NCBI GenBank assembly: GCA_003987775.1
Contig: RXJD01000021.1
Span: 186,001-250,000, forward strand
Source: Mycobacterium sp.
GTDB taxonomy: Bacteria; Actinomycetota; Actinomycetes; Mycobacteriales; Mycobacteriaceae
Length of the DNA stretch: 64,000 bases
Direction of reading: 5' to 3'
Shown here: positions 1 to 10,364 of the stretch, in pieces
Layout of the letters: the number at the start of each line of letters is the position of its first letter
Position numbering within the stretch: position 1 is the stretch's first letter
Notes under the pieces: generated by a model
Databases searched by the model: none
Told to the model about the DNA's origin: nothing
What the model saw: the letters and a program-made list of their open reading frames with translations, nothing else
Translations under genes and position numbers: made by a program

Positions 1-1208
1 CCCTCGTGCATGCGGGCGAGCTGACGGACCATGACGCTGGGCCCGATCTTGTTGTACATGTCGACGAACAGCGGGTCGTTGTCCTGGTGCGCGGCCGCGT
101 TGGGACCACCGGCGGCCATCCGGCGGGCCAGCGGCCCGGCCTCCAACGGGATGTTGCCCAGATCGCCGACGGCGTAGCGCGGCGACTTGGCCCAGCTGTA
201 CTTGCCCTGCTTGCGGCCCTGTTCGGGGTCGATCGGGATGGTCTCGCCCTCGAACGGGTGCAGCGGCCGGCTGCCCTCGTAGAACGAGTGCGTGACGTCC
301 TCGCGGACGTTGGCCTGGTCGAATTCGTGCCACTGACCTTTGGCGTACACCCCGGAGCGGCCGATCAGCGCGGCGTTGCGCCCGGCGATGGTGGGGTTCT
401 CATACAGCGACGGGTCGAAGTAGGTGCCCGTGGAGATGTAGTTGCCCACGCCGGCGCCGTACTTGTCCAGGCCGACGTCCAGGCAGTATCGGATGAAGAA
501 GCCGCAGTCGCTGTTGTATTGCGACTCGTTCTCGTCCACCCAGGCCAGCACGTCCTCCCAGGTCTTGTTCTCCAGCCAGCGGTCGATGCTGCAGCCCAGC
601 CAGCGGCCCTCCAGCCAGTTGTCCTTCCAGTGCTCCAGAATCGAGATGGACCGAGTGACATCGGAAAGCGTTGGCGCACACATGACTCCGCCGGGCACCA
701 TGAAGCTGGAGTGCGGCCACTGACCACCGAAGATCGCGTACACCTCGACGGGCTTGTTCGAAAGCACTACGCCCGGTTGGTAACTCGTGCCCACGTAGGG
801 CGCGAACCGGCGCACCGCCTCGTCGTACAGCTTGGATTTGGCGTAGTTCTTGTTGGTCAGGTCGATCGCGAACAGCGCATAGAAGTAGCGCGGAATCGAC
901 TGCAGCGTCTCGCAAGCCTGACAGATGTTGCGGACCAGGGTCGCGTTGGGCGGCATGTGCGTCCGCCAGGCGGTGTCCAGCGCGTACGCGGACTTGTACA
1001 GGTGGCTGCCACCGCAAATGCCGCAGATGCGCGGACACACGATGAGGCCGGCCTGCGGGTCCTTGCCCCGCAGGATAATTTCGAAGCCGCGGAACATCGC
1101 CGCCTCGGTCCAGGCCGAGGTGACGACGCCGTCTTCGACGGTGACGCGGACGTCGAGGTCTCCCTCGACTCGGCCCAGCGGGCTGACATACAGGTCGAGC
1201 GCGGTCAT
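1..1208 (-). CDS. hucL: [NiFe] hydrogenase large subunit, group 2a Huc-type (3' end cut by window edge)
   Basis: Catalytic subunit that oxidises H2 at the Ni-Fe centre. Reading the minus strand from ATG at 1208 gives an open frame of about 402 codons without a stop to the window edge, starting MTALDLYVSPLGRVEGDLD. The N-terminal L1 motif RICGICGGSH supplies the first pair of Ni-binding cysteines, and the early RVEG motif is also present. The C-terminal CxxC pair and the maturation cleavage site lie outside the window. The gene follows hucS by about 50 bases. The text closely resembles what I recall of the Mycobacterium smegmatis atmospheric-H2 oxidising Huc enzyme. I infer the same high-affinity uptake role. 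Confidence 0.93.
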   Translation of the reverse strand, partial: MTALDLYVSPLGRVEGDLDVRVTVEDGVVTSAWTEAAMFRGFEIILRGKDPQAGLIVCPRICGICGGSHLYKSAYALDTAWRTHMPPNATLVRNICQACETLQSIPRYFYALFAIDLTNKNYAKSKLYDEAVRRFAPYVGTSYQPGVVLSNKPVEVYAIFGGQWPHSSFMVPGGVMCAPTLSDVTRSISILEHWKDNWLEGRWLGCSIDRWLENKTWEDVLAWVDENESQYNSDCGFFIRYCLDVGLDKYGAGVGNYISTGTYFDPSLYENPTIAGRNAALIGRSGVYAKGQWHEFDQANVREDVTHSFYEGSRPLHPFEGETIPIDPEQGRKQGKYSWAKSPRYAVGDLGNIPLEAGPLARRMAAGGPNAAAHQDNDPLFVDMYNKIGPSVMVRQLARMHE

Positions 1209-1260
1209 GAATCCTCCCAAATGATTTCGTGCACTACCAGGGCTGTTGGCGTGCTGGTCG

Positions 1261-2232
1261 TCAGACCACGAACATGTCTTCCTTGGACCATTGCGGGGCC
1301 GCGATCCGCGCGGCCGCGGCGTGTGCCATGTAGGTGAGGTGGTCCGAGCCCTCGGGCACTTCCTTGGGGATCATGCCGCTGACCTTCTGGGTCTTGAACA
1401 CGGTTCCCGGCGCCAGGTCGAAGTGCGGGAACTCCGGCTCGGTGCAGCCCAGGCACGGCATGCCGGCACGGGTCTTCGAGGATTGGCGGTTCCACAGGAT
1501 GCGGTTGCACGGCGAGTGGGTCATCGGGCCGCGGCAGCCGAATTCGTAGAACAGGCAACCGGTGCGGGTGCCCTCGCCGAACGACATCGTCGACTGCTTG
1601 TACTCGAAGAATTGCACTCGGGTGCAACCGGTTTGGGTGAATGTCTTGAAGAACGTCTCAGGCCGGTGCAACTCGTCGAGGGTGATGTCACCGGCCCGCC
1701 CGGTGGCCAGCGCGACGATGATCTGGGTGATCCAGTCCGGGTGTGCGGGGCAGCCCGGGATGTTGATCACCGGCAGGCCCATCTTGGACCGAAAGTCCGG
1801 CCCCAGGAAGCCGCCCTTCTCCCGCTTGTGGAACTGCAGGCCCGTCGACGCCGACGGGTTGGGCTCCATGGCCGGGATGCCACCGAAGCACGCGCAGTCG
1901 CCGATGGCGACCACGATCTGGGCCGCGGCGGCCAGGTCGGTGACCCAGTCCTTCATCGCGCGGTCGGCGAACATGTCCATCCGGCCGGTGCCGTTGGGTG
2001 CCTCGATGACAGTGCCCTCGAACACGAAGATGTCCAGCGGGCGCTCCCCTTTGGCGCAGTCCCAGAACACCTTCTGCGCGTTCTTGCCGAGTTCGAGGCC
2101 CAGGGACGGGTGCCACAACAGATCGAGCCCGAAATCGACGATCAAATCGACGACATTGGGCTCTTCGGCATTGAGAAATGACATTGTATTACCGCTACAT
2201 GCCCCGCCCTGAAACCATAAAACGGAAGCCAT
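1261..2232 (-). CDS. hucS: [NiFe] hydrogenase small subunit, group 2a Huc-type
   Basis: Electron-transfer subunit, 323 aa, carrying iron-sulfur clusters that pass electrons from HucL toward the quinone pool. It begins MASVLWFQGGACSGNTMSF, the CxGC-like proximal-cluster region of small subunits. Further cluster ligands lie in GDCACFGG, NIPGCPAHP, CLFYEFGCRGP and CNRILW...CLGC. There is no Tat signal peptide, as expected for cytoplasmic-side group 2 enzymes. The start at 2232 has AGGAG spaced 7-8 bases upstream. It lies between hucM and hucL in one operon. Length and sequence match the actinobacterial group 2a family. Huc-family structures are reported with 3Fe-4S clusters; I cannot tell cluster type from sequence alone. 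Confidence 0.95.
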   Translation of the reverse strand: MASVLWFQGGACSGNTMSFLNAEEPNVVDLIVDFGLDLLWHPSLGLELGKNAQKVFWDCAKGERPLDIFVFEGTVIEAPNGTGRMDMFADRAMKDWVTDLAAAAQIVVAIGDCACFGGIPAMEPNPSASTGLQFHKREKGGFLGPDFRSKMGLPVINIPGCPAHPDWITQIIVALATGRAGDITLDELHRPETFFKTFTQTGCTRVQFFEYKQSTMSFGEGTRTGCLFYEFGCRGPMTHSPCNRILWNRQSSKTRAGMPCLGCTEPEFPHFDLAPGTVFKTQKVSGMIPKEVPEGSDHLTYMAHAAAARIAAPQWSKEDMFVV

Positions 2233-2296
2233 AGGAACTCCTCTCGAATAGCGGCCGAGGGCGCGACCACGTTTTTATTAGATGAAAAGTTTTTTG

Positions 2297-2848
2297 TTAT
2301 TTCGGTAGTTGCCGACCGAATGCCCGGGCTACCTGAATCAGGAATCCCAGGCCACGGTTGATGTCTTTGTCCTTGCTGACCTTCCACAGCCCGAACAGGC
2401 CCTTCGGCCCACCCGGGTCGGCTGCCGCCGCCGCCTTGCCTTCGACGAGTGCCTCGCCCAGGTCGGCGAGAACGTCGGCGGCCTGCGGGTCTACCAGGGG
2501 CGAGTTGAGGATCTTGTTCAACGTGGGTGCCGCGGCCACCAACGCCGAAGCCAGCGATGCCAGCGTCGCCGCGAGCGCCTGCACGTCCACCGACCCCAAC
2601 TCGGCCTTCACCTCGTCGAAGCCGGGAACCGTCAACGAGGCACCCCGGATCTCGCCGACGGCCGAGGCCACCGACTCGCTGATCTGGTCACCGCGTCGCA
2701 CCAGGCCGTCGAGGCCGGTCACCAGGATCGCCAACAGGTCGGCGTGGTCGAGCAGGCTGTTGAGCGACGCGGCGATCGCGGGGTCGTCAAGCCGGTCACG
2801 AAGCTGGTCGCCCGGCGAGAGCGCGACAACCTGACCGTTTGCCGACAT
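2297..2848 (-). CDS. hucM: DUF1641 protein, HucM-like membrane-association/scaffold subunit
   Basis: 183 aa. The C-terminal segment (about residues 145-183: GGPKGLFGLWKVSKDKDI..GLGFLIQVARAFG) is the DUF1641 signature. The middle is an Ala/Leu-rich helical region without a clear membrane span. It is the first gene of the hydrogenase operon, 64 bases before hucS. In M. smegmatis the equivalent position is occupied by HucM, which assembles the Huc oligomer and provides its membrane stalk and quinone path. I transfer that role by position and domain. The start at 2848 has a strong AGGAGG. The gene symbol is inferred from synteny. Confidence 0.78.
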   Translation of the reverse strand: MSANGQVVALSPGDQLRDRLDDPAIAASLNSLLDHADLLAILVTGLDGLVRRGDQISESVASAVGEIRGASLTVPGFDEVKAELGSVDVQALAATLASLASALVAAAPTLNKILNSPLVDPQAADVLADLGEALVEGKAAAAADPGGPKGLFGLWKVSKDKDINRGLGFLIQVARAFGRQLPK

Positions 2849-3100
2849 GGGAACCTCCTAAGCGAATCGGGCGGGCTTGGTCCCGATTACCTGTGGCCTC
2901 GATCACAAACTAGCCGCCGGTTCGAACTCTGCCTATCGCTTTCGCGCAGCAGCTGTCAGGATTGCGAACAGTTAAGCGCGTTGGCGCGCGCTCGGCCACC
3001 GAGAGGCTTGCATGATCGCCACCGATTCTTTAGTGAACAGTTCACGGTCGCGGTGGCCGCTGCCAGGGGGTTTACCTGCCCTTTACCGGGGTGATCGCCG
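2849..3100. promoter_or_regulatory. Divergent control region huc operon / AraC gene with GTGAAC-A-GTTCAC palindrome
   Basis: The 252-base gap between hucM (minus) and the AraC gene (plus) must hold both promoters. At 3033-3045 there is a perfect inverted repeat, GTGAAC-A-GTTCAC. A related copy of its centre, GCGAACAGTTAAG, lies at 2964-2976; both share GAACAGTT. A pair of similar sites about 70 bases apart is a typical layout for a regulator acting on divergent promoters, and the adjacent AraC protein is the obvious candidate. I could not define -35/-10 boxes with confidence. Confidence 0.45.
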
Positions 3101-4162
3101 ATGTCGCGGCTGACCCGACTCGGGTATATCGACGTCCGCCGGACCTCCAATCCGGTGCGCCGCAAGGTGCGCTCGCGTGGTGTCCCGCCGGCGTTGGCGG
3201 ACAACGAGATCTTCTATACGGAGAATCCGACGGAGGCCATGCGACTGATGGCCAAGGCATTGGCTCCGCTGTCTCTCCACGTCGGCCCGGAGGACACCGA
3301 CGGGTTTGCTGCGACCATGCACGGGGTGCGCCTGCGCAACGTGAGCATGCTCTATCTCGACGTCCATGTGGCGGCGACCGTCGACATCCCGGCACTGGGT
3401 CAGTACTTCGGGGTGCACATGCCGATGAACGGCCGCGCCCTGGTGGACCACCGCGGTCACAGCTTCGAGGCGAACACGATCCGGGCGCTGGTCACCAGTC
3501 CCGGCGAATCGCTGCGCGTCCAGTTCGACGTCGACTCTCCGCAGCTGCTGATCAGGATCGAACAGCGCGCGATGGCCGCACATCTCACCCGGCTGCTCGG
3601 CCGCAGTCTGACCAAGCCGCTGGAGTTCGATCCCGAATTCGACCTCGCGACCGAAGCCGCGATGCGCTGGCACACCGCGGTGCAGCTGATCCACAGCGAG
3701 GTCTTCCACCCCGGTTCGCTGATCCAGCGCGGACAGGGCATCGGCGCGATCGAGGAGCTGGTGATGAGCACGCTGCTGCAATTGCAGCCGTCCAACTACT
3801 ACGAGGAGTTCCTGCAGCCCGTACAGCCGGATCCGCGCCGCGTGGTGGTCCACGACGCGATGAACTACATCGACGACCACCTGGCCGAGCGCATCACGAT
3901 GGACGACCTGGCCAAGGCGGTTCACATGAGCGTCCGATCGATCCAGCAGGGTTTCCGCGAGGAGCTCAATATGACGCCGATGACCTACGTCCGGGAGCGC
4001 CGGCTGGAGCGGGTGCATGAGGAGCTGATGGACGCCATGCCCTCCGACGGCGTGACCGTCACCGCGGTGGCGGAACGCTGGGGGTTCAACCACCTGGGCA
4101 GTTTTGCCGTGGAATATCGCAAACGGTGGGGTGAGGCGCCGTCGGAGACGCTGCGGCGTTAA
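3101..4162 (+). CDS. AraC-family transcriptional regulator
   Basis: 353 aa. Residues about 45-210 resemble the AraC-binding-like domain of AraC/XylS activators (segments such as LGQYFGVHMPMNGRALVDHRG). The C-terminal 100 residues hold the double HTH (YIDDHLAERITMDDLAKAVHMSVRSIQQGF ... VAERWGFNHLGSFAVEYRKRWGE). It is transcribed away from the huc operon across a shared 252-base control region, so a role in hydrogenase expression is plausible but not shown. The start at 3101 has GGGGTGA upstream. Convergent with cbbR across a strong hairpin. Confidence 0.85.
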   Translation: MSRLTRLGYIDVRRTSNPVRRKVRSRGVPPALADNEIFYTENPTEAMRLMAKALAPLSLHVGPEDTDGFAATMHGVRLRNVSMLYLDVHVAATVDIPALGQYFGVHMPMNGRALVDHRGHSFEANTIRALVTSPGESLRVQFDVDSPQLLIRIEQRAMAAHLTRLLGRSLTKPLEFDPEFDLATEAAMRWHTAVQLIHSEVFHPGSLIQRGQGIGAIEELVMSTLLQLQPSNYYEEFLQPVQPDPRRVVVHDAMNYIDDHLAERITMDDLAKAVHMSVRSIQQGFREELNMTPMTYVRERRLERVHEELMDAMPSDGVTVTAVAERWGFNHLGSFAVEYRKRWGEAPSETLRR

Positions 4163-4218
4163 AAGTTCGGCCCTCGCACGCCGGGCGTGCCCTGCACGCG
4201 GCCCTGTCACGCGCCGAG

Positions 4219-4267
4219 ACTGACACCACGCACACCCGCCGCGGCGTGTCGTGTGCGTGGTGTCAGT
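4219..4267. terminator. Long perfect hairpin between convergent AraC gene and cbbR
   Basis: Left arm 4219-4235 (ACTGACACCACGCACAC) and right arm 4251-4267 are exact reverse complements over 17 bases with a 15-base GC-rich loop. There is no T-tract, so it would be an I-shaped element, common between convergent mycobacterial genes. It lies 57 bases after the AraC stop and 53 before the cbbR stop, so it can serve both. Confidence 0.65.
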
Positions 4268-4319
4268 GTCGCGGGGAGAACCGGAGGCGCGAGTGTCGCG
4301 CGAGTCGGCGCGGGCCGGG

Positions 4320-5222
4320 CTAGGACGCGCGCCGCACCGCGCTGACCTGCCGCCAGCCCAACTCCTGATGCGACACCAGGTGTCTGATCAGCAGCTCGGT
4401 GGCCATCGGCGGGGTCGGCTGGCTGACCACATGCCAGGGCCGCTTGATCGGCGTGCCCGGCACCGGCAACTCGACCAGCGCGCCGGAGTCCAGTTCCCGC
4501 TGGACCGCCTGCCGCGACACCAGGGTCACCCCGAGGCCGGCGACGGCCGCCGACACCACCGCGCCGTGCGATCCGAGCACCAGCTGCGGCGGCGCGACGT
4601 CAAGGTCCTCGAGCAATGTCATCAGCGTCGAGCGGGTGCCCGAACCCTGCTCACGCAGCAGCCAGGTGGCCGCCGCCGGGACGAACCCGTCGGCAACCGA
4701 CGGGCAGCCCACCACGATCAGCGTGTTCGGGCTGACCGCCCTGACCCGGACCTTGCTGCGCAACTCCTCCGGCGGGCGCCCGGCGAAAACCAGGTCGACC
4801 TCGTGCCGGGACAACATCGGCCACAGCGCGCTGCGCGCGGCCACCTCGACGTGTAACACCACGCCGGGATGCTCCGCGCGAAAGGATGCCAGCGCCGCCG
4901 GGATCAGTAGCTCCCCGGCCGATGTCACCGCGGCCAGCCGGATCGACCCGTTCTCCGGGTCCGCCTCGCCGCGTGCGGCCAGGATCGCCTCGTCGTGCAG
5001 GCCGAGGATGCGTCGCGCGTACTCGACGTAGCGGAGACCTGCCGGTGTGAGTCGCACACCCCGGCCATGCCGGTCGACCAGCGTGATCCCGATGTCCTGG
5101 CTCAGCGCTCGCAGCGCCGAGGAGATGGACGACTCGGTGACCACCAGGCGCTCCGCGGCCCCCCGCACCGAGCCGGTGTCGGCCACCTCGACGAGGGCCC
5201 GCAAACGCGCGTTGGTGGTCAT
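4320..5222 (-). CDS. cbbR: LysR-type regulator, probable CbbR
   Basis: 300 aa. N-terminal winged HTH (residues 1-60, [21 protein letters not shown] with [10 protein letters not shown] recognition helix) followed by a LysR substrate-binding domain starting about residue 90. The start at 5222 overlaps the cbbX stop by 4 bases (ATGA), so it is translationally coupled as the last gene of cbbLSX-cbbR. CbbR proteins activate Calvin-cycle operons in response to metabolites. They are usually divergent from cbbL; here the gene is at the 3' end instead. The specific CbbR call rests on context. Confidence 0.8.
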   Translation of the reverse strand: MTTNARLRALVEVADTGSVRGAAERLVVTESSISSALRALSQDIGITLVDRHGRGVRLTPAGLRYVEYARRILGLHDEAILAARGEADPENGSIRLAAVTSAGELLIPAALASFRAEHPGVVLHVEVAARSALWPMLSRHEVDLVFAGRPPEELRSKVRVRAVSPNTLIVVGCPSVADGFVPAAATWLLREQGSGTRSTLMTLLEDLDVAPPQLVLGSHGAVVSAAVAGLGVTLVSRQAVQRELDSGALVELPVPGTPIKRPWHVVSQPTPPMATELLIRHLVSHQELGWRQVSAVRRAS

Positions 5223-6163
5223 GCGCTCTCCCGTGTCTCGAACACCCGACTGGCCAACAGGTCTGCCGCCTCGATTGTTGTCAGCTCGGCCAGGCCGACC
5301 GGCGTGTCCGCGTTGGCCAGTAATCGGCGCGCGTGGCGCAGCCGGGCTCGCTCGAGGGCGTTGCGCACGCTGCGGGCATTGGCGAACCACGGCTGGTCGC
5401 GGCGCCGGTGCAGATACTGGTGCAGCACCGCGCGGGCCTCGTCGGAGAACCGGTAGCCCAGCCCGTCGATCATCAGCCCGGCGATGTCTTCGAGCTCGCC
5501 GACCGTGTAATCCGGGAAGGTGATGTGGTGGGCGATGCGGCTCTGCATTCCCGGGTTGGCGGAGAAGAACTGGTCCATCTTGTCGGCGTAGCCGGCCAGG
5601 ATCACCACCAGGTCGTCCCGGTTGTTCTCCATCACCTGCAGCAGGATCTCGATGGCCTCGCCGCCGTAATCGCGCTCGTTCTCGACCTTGTAGAGGTAGT
5701 AGGCCTCGTCGATGAACAACACCCCGCCCATCGCCCGCTTGATGACGTCCTTGGTCTTCGGCGCGGTGTGCCCCACGTATTCGCCGACCAGGTCGTCGCG
5801 GGTGACGCTGACGAGATGCCCACGGCGCAGGTAACCGAGCCGGTGCAGCAGGTCGGCCATCCGCATCGCCACGGTGGTCTTGCCGGTGCCCGGATTGCCG
5901 GTAAAGCACATGTGCAGCGTCGGCTGTGCGGCCTGCACGCCGAAGCGTTCCCGCATGCGGTCGACCAGCAGCAGCGCCGCGATCTCGGCGATGCGGGTCT
6001 TCACCGGCGCCAGGCCGACCAGCTCGCGGTCCAGCCCGGACAGCACCTCGTCCACACCCGAGGTGGCCCGGGCCGCCGCCAGATCGACGACGGCATCCGG
6101 GTCCAGGATTTCGGGTTCCGGCTCCGCGACCGTGGCCCCGGGCCGGTAACCGAAGGCGGTCAT
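5219..6163 (-). CDS. cbbX: CbbX, red-type RuBisCO activase (AAA+ ATPase)
   Basis: 314 aa AAA+ protein that remodels inhibited red-type RuBisCO by pulling on the large-subunit C-terminus. Walker [10 protein letters not shown] (about residues 89-97), Walker [13 protein letters not shown], pore-loop region [14 protein letters not shown], and sensor/arginine-finger region [16 protein letters not shown] are visible. The start at 6163 overlaps the cbbS stop by 4 bases and its own stop overlaps cbbR by 4. Its presence supports assignment of the adjacent RuBisCO to a red-like form I. Confidence 0.95.
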   Translation of the reverse strand: MTAFGYRPGATVAEPEPEILDPDAVVDLAAARATSGVDEVLSGLDRELVGLAPVKTRIAEIAALLLVDRMRERFGVQAAQPTLHMCFTGNPGTGKTTVAMRMADLLHRLGYLRRGHLVSVTRDDLVGEYVGHTAPKTKDVIKRAMGGVLFIDEAYYLYKVENERDYGGEAIEILLQVMENNRDDLVVILAGYADKMDQFFSANPGMQSRIAHHITFPDYTVGELEDIAGLMIDGLGYRFSDEARAVLHQYLHRRRDQPWFANARSVRNALERARLRHARRLLANADTPVGLAELTTIEAADLLASRVFETRESA

Positions 6164-6585
6164 GACGACTCGTACCGCTGCCCGCTCGGGCGCTCGGTGG
6201 CGTAGGCGAAGGTGCTGTAGCCGATCTGCCGGTTGGCCCGCTCGGCACGGTCCAGCCGAAAACCGGGCTCCTCGGCCGGTCGGTTGACGATGAACGACAG
6301 CGCCGTCGTCTGCCTGCCCAAGCTCGCGTCATAGGCGTTGAGGCGGATGTAGCTGTTCGGGTTGGCCGCCCGGCACGCGTTGACCTCGAGCAGCACGCCG
6401 GCGGCGTCCTTGAGGTCGAACATCGGCAGGCCCCACATCTCCCAGTAGATGTTGCGCGGGTGGGGATCGTCGGTGAACTCCACCGACAGCGGCCAGTCGT
6501 GGTCGAGCGCGTAGTTGATCTGCGCGGTGATCTCTTCGTCGGTGAAGTCGGGCAGATACGAGAAGGTGCCCTGGGTGATACGCAT
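6160..6585 (-). CDS. cbbS: RuBisCO small subunit
   Basis: 141 aa, starting [19 protein letters not shown], the typical opening of form IC/ID-like small subunits. The length fits the red-type group, which carries a C-terminal extension. Residues 20-80 include [31 protein letters not shown]. Start at 6585 chosen for the conserved N-terminus and an AAGGAG 8 bases upstream; upstream codons in the same frame belong to cbbL shadow sequence. Lies 23 bases after cbbL. Confidence 0.95.
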   Translation of the reverse strand: MRITQGTFSYLPDFTDEEITAQINYALDHDWPLSVEFTDDPHPRNIYWEMWGLPMFDLKDAAGVLLEVNACRAANPNSYIRLNAYDASLGRQTTALSFIVNRPAEEPGFRLDRAERANRQIGYSTFAYATERPSGQRYESS

Positions 6586-6608
6586 AGCGAGCTCCTTGCT
6601 TGAACGGG

Positions 6609-8190
<1,582 letters not shown>

Positions 8191-9189
8191 ATGAACGCAT
8201 GCAGAACGATCGCCCGGGCCATGACCGCACCTGGCAAAGGAATTCTGGCCGCCGACGAGAGCGTCGCGACCATGTCCAGCCGGCTGGAGCAGGCGGGTGT
8301 CACCGCCACCGCCGACAGCCGGCGCACCTACCGCGAGATCCTGGCCAGCACACCGGGCCTGGCCGCCGGGGTTTCCGGAATCATCTTCTGCGAGGAGACC
8401 CTCGCCCAGGTGTTCAGCGACGGGCGACCGTTCGCCCAGGCGGTCCGCGACCTGGGCATGCTGCCCGGGATCAAGGTCGACACTGGCGCCAAGCCGTGCC
8501 CCGGTCTACCCGGCGAGACAGTCACCGAGGGTTTGGACGGCCTACCGGGCCGGCTGGCGCGGTACGCGAAGATGGGCGCCGCGTTCGCCAAATGGCGCGC
8601 GGTGTTCACCATCAGCGACGACACCCCGAGCTGGGGCGCGATCGCCTGCAACGCCAATGCGCTGGCCCGCTACGCCGCCGCCTGCCAGGAAGCCGGCATC
8701 GTGCCGATCGTCGAGCCGGAGGTGCTGATGACCGGTGACCACGGCATCGAGCGGTGCGCCGAGGTGACCGCCAGTGTGCATGCCGCCGTGCGTCAGCAGC
8801 TCGGCCTGCTGCGCGTGGACCTGGGCGGCATCGTGCTGAAACCCAACATGGTGATCGAGGGTGAGGACCACCCGGTGCAGGCCACCGCCGAGCAGGTGGC
8901 CGAGGCGACGGTCTCGGTGCTGCGTGCCTGGCCAGGCGAGCTGGCCGGCGTTGCGTTCCTGTCCGGCGGGCAGTCGCCGCAGCGCGCCACGGCAAACCTC
9001 ACCGCGCTGCAGGCCCATCGCACACCGTGGCCGCTGACGTTCTCCTTCGGCCGGGCCCTGGTGTCGCCGGCGCTCACGGCGTGGCGCGGGGACGAACTGA
9101 AGATCGCCGCAGCGCAGGACGCGCTGTCCAGCCATGTCAGCGCGAACGCGGCGGCCCTGCGGCTGCGCGGCGAGCTTCAGCCCGCCTGA
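8191..9189 (+). CDS. Fructose-bisphosphate aldolase, class I
   Basis: 332 aa from ATG 8191 (a GTG at 8170 would add 7 residues). Schiff-base aldolase motifs are in order: GKGILAADES (about residues 17-26), LGMLPGIKVDTG, KWRAVF, VPIVEPEVL, IVLKPNMV (Schiff-base Lys) and FLSGGQS. It makes or cleaves fructose-1,6-bisphosphate and can serve sedoheptulose bisphosphate formation. Mycobacteria usually carry a class II aldolase for glycolysis, so a class I copy divergent from cbbL is best read as a Calvin-cycle isozyme. Its 3' end overlaps the convergent kinase gene by 13 bases. Confidence 0.92.
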   Translation: MNACRTIARAMTAPGKGILAADESVATMSSRLEQAGVTATADSRRTYREILASTPGLAAGVSGIIFCEETLAQVFSDGRPFAQAVRDLGMLPGIKVDTGAKPCPGLPGETVTEGLDGLPGRLARYAKMGAAFAKWRAVFTISDDTPSWGAIACNANALARYAAACQEAGIVPIVEPEVLMTGDHGIERCAEVTASVHAAVRQQLGLLRVDLGGIVLKPNMVIEGEDHPVQATAEQVAEATVSVLRAWPGELAGVAFLSGGQSPQRATANLTALQAHRTPWPLTFSFGRALVSPALTAWRGDELKIAAAQDALSSHVSANAAALRLRGELQPA

Positions 9190-10364
9190 CCCGCCAGCGG
9201 CACGGTCACCGTCACCGTGGTGCCCGATCCCGGCGTGGACCGCACCGCCAACCGGCCGCCCACCAGCTCCGCGCGCTCTGTCATCGACAGCATCCCGTAG
9301 CTGGTGGGCGCCCGGCCGGGAGACGGCGTGAAACCCACACCGTCGTCGGCAACCTGCAGGCGTGCCTCGCCGTCGGACACCGCGAATCGCACCGTGGCCG
9401 TCATCGCCCGGGAGTGCTTGACGACGTTCTGCAGGCACTCCTGCGCGATGCGGTACAGCGCCACCTCGACATGTTCGGACAGCCGCTCGTCGGCCAGTTC
9501 GAGATCCAGGTCGACCTCCGGGATCGTCGAGGCCAGGCTGGCCAGGCCGCCGGCCAGGCCCAGGTCGTCGAGCACGGGTGGCCGCAGGCCGCCGATCGCC
9601 GACCGCGCCTCGGCCAGCGTGAGATCGACCAGGTCGCGGGCCTTCTCCAGCTGCTCGGTGACCTCGGCGGAGTCGTCGATCTCGACGGCGCGGGCGGCGG
9701 CGTCGAGCCGGTAGCTCAGGCTGACCAGCCGCTGACTGATCCCGTCGTGGATGTCGCCGGCCAGGCGCCGCCGTTCGGATTCCTGCGCCGCGATCACCTG
9801 CTCGGCGAAGTTGCCGTGCACCCGCTCTTTGGCCGCCAGCTGCCGGTGCACCCGGGCCTGGTCGAGCGCGCCGGCGGTCAGGCGGCCGATGGCCGACAGC
9901 AGCTGGATGTCGCGTTCGGTGAAGTCCCGGCGGGCCACCGTGTGCACGTTCAGGACGCCGACGAGCCGGCCCAGCCCGGTCTCCATCGGGACCGACGCCA
10001 TCGAGGTGAAGTCCGAGCCGCGCAACGCCGGGATCGGAACGTAGCGCGGGTCCTCGTCCTTGCCGCTGGTGATGACGACCGGTTCGCGGTGCTGCGCCAC
10101 CCAGCCCGAGACGCCCTCACCCAGTCGCAGCTGGACCTGTCCGATGTGTTCGTCGAACGGCGGCGTGGCACCGGCCAGCGTGAGCGAACCGCCGGAGTCG
10201 TCCAGCACGTGCACGAAGCAGACATCGGACGCGGTGGCCGTGGTGATGAGCCGCGCGACAGCCGCCGCCACCGGCTCGACCGCCGGCCCGCTGCCGGTCG
10301 CGGCGACGATGTCGAGCAGCAGCGCCACCTCGCGGTCGGCGTCCACCAGGCCGCGCACATTCAC
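9177..10364 (-). CDS. GAF-domain sensor histidine kinase (NarL/DevS-like)
   Basis: 395 aa, soluble. GAF domain about residues 30-175 (LRLGEGVSGWVAQHREPVVI, GVLNVHTVARRDFTERD), HisKA_3 region about 200-265 with phospho-acceptor motif RRRLAGDIHDGISQRL, and C-terminal HATPase (RIAQECLQNVVKHS, VADDGVGF, GMLSMTERAELVGG). No membrane span, so it senses an internal signal; no obvious heme His could be assigned. GTG start at 10364 overlaps the response-regulator stop by 4 bases. It sits between two Calvin-cycle gene blocks, suggesting control of autotrophy, which is inference. Confidence 0.88.
   Translation of the reverse strand: MNVRGLVDADREVALLLDIVAATGSGPAVEPVAAAVARLITTATASDVCFVHVLDDSGGSLTLAGATPPFDEHIGQVQLRLGEGVSGWVAQHREPVVITSGKDEDPRYVPIPALRGSDFTSMASVPMETGLGRLVGVLNVHTVARRDFTERDIQLLSAIGRLTAGALDQARVHRQLAAKERVHGNFAEQVIAAQESERRRLAGDIHDGISQRLVSLSYRLDAAARAVEIDDSAEVTEQLEKARDLVDLTLAEARSAIGGLRPPVLDDLGLAGGLASLASTIPEVDLDLELADERLSEHVEVALYRIAQECLQNVVKHSRAMTATVRFAVSDGEARLQVADDGVGFTPSPGRAPTSYGMLSMTERAELVGGRLAVRSTPGSGTTVTVTVPLAGQAG

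Noticed and set aside
6..1337. 443-codon plus-strand frame over the hydrogenase large subunit
   Set aside because: The minus strand encodes a clear HucL; this frame is its shadow.
1261..2232. Assignment of the hydrogenase to group 1h (Hhy)
   Set aside because: The small subunit opening, the RICGICGGSH large-subunit motif and the adjacent DUF1641 gene fit the Huc group 2a pattern better.
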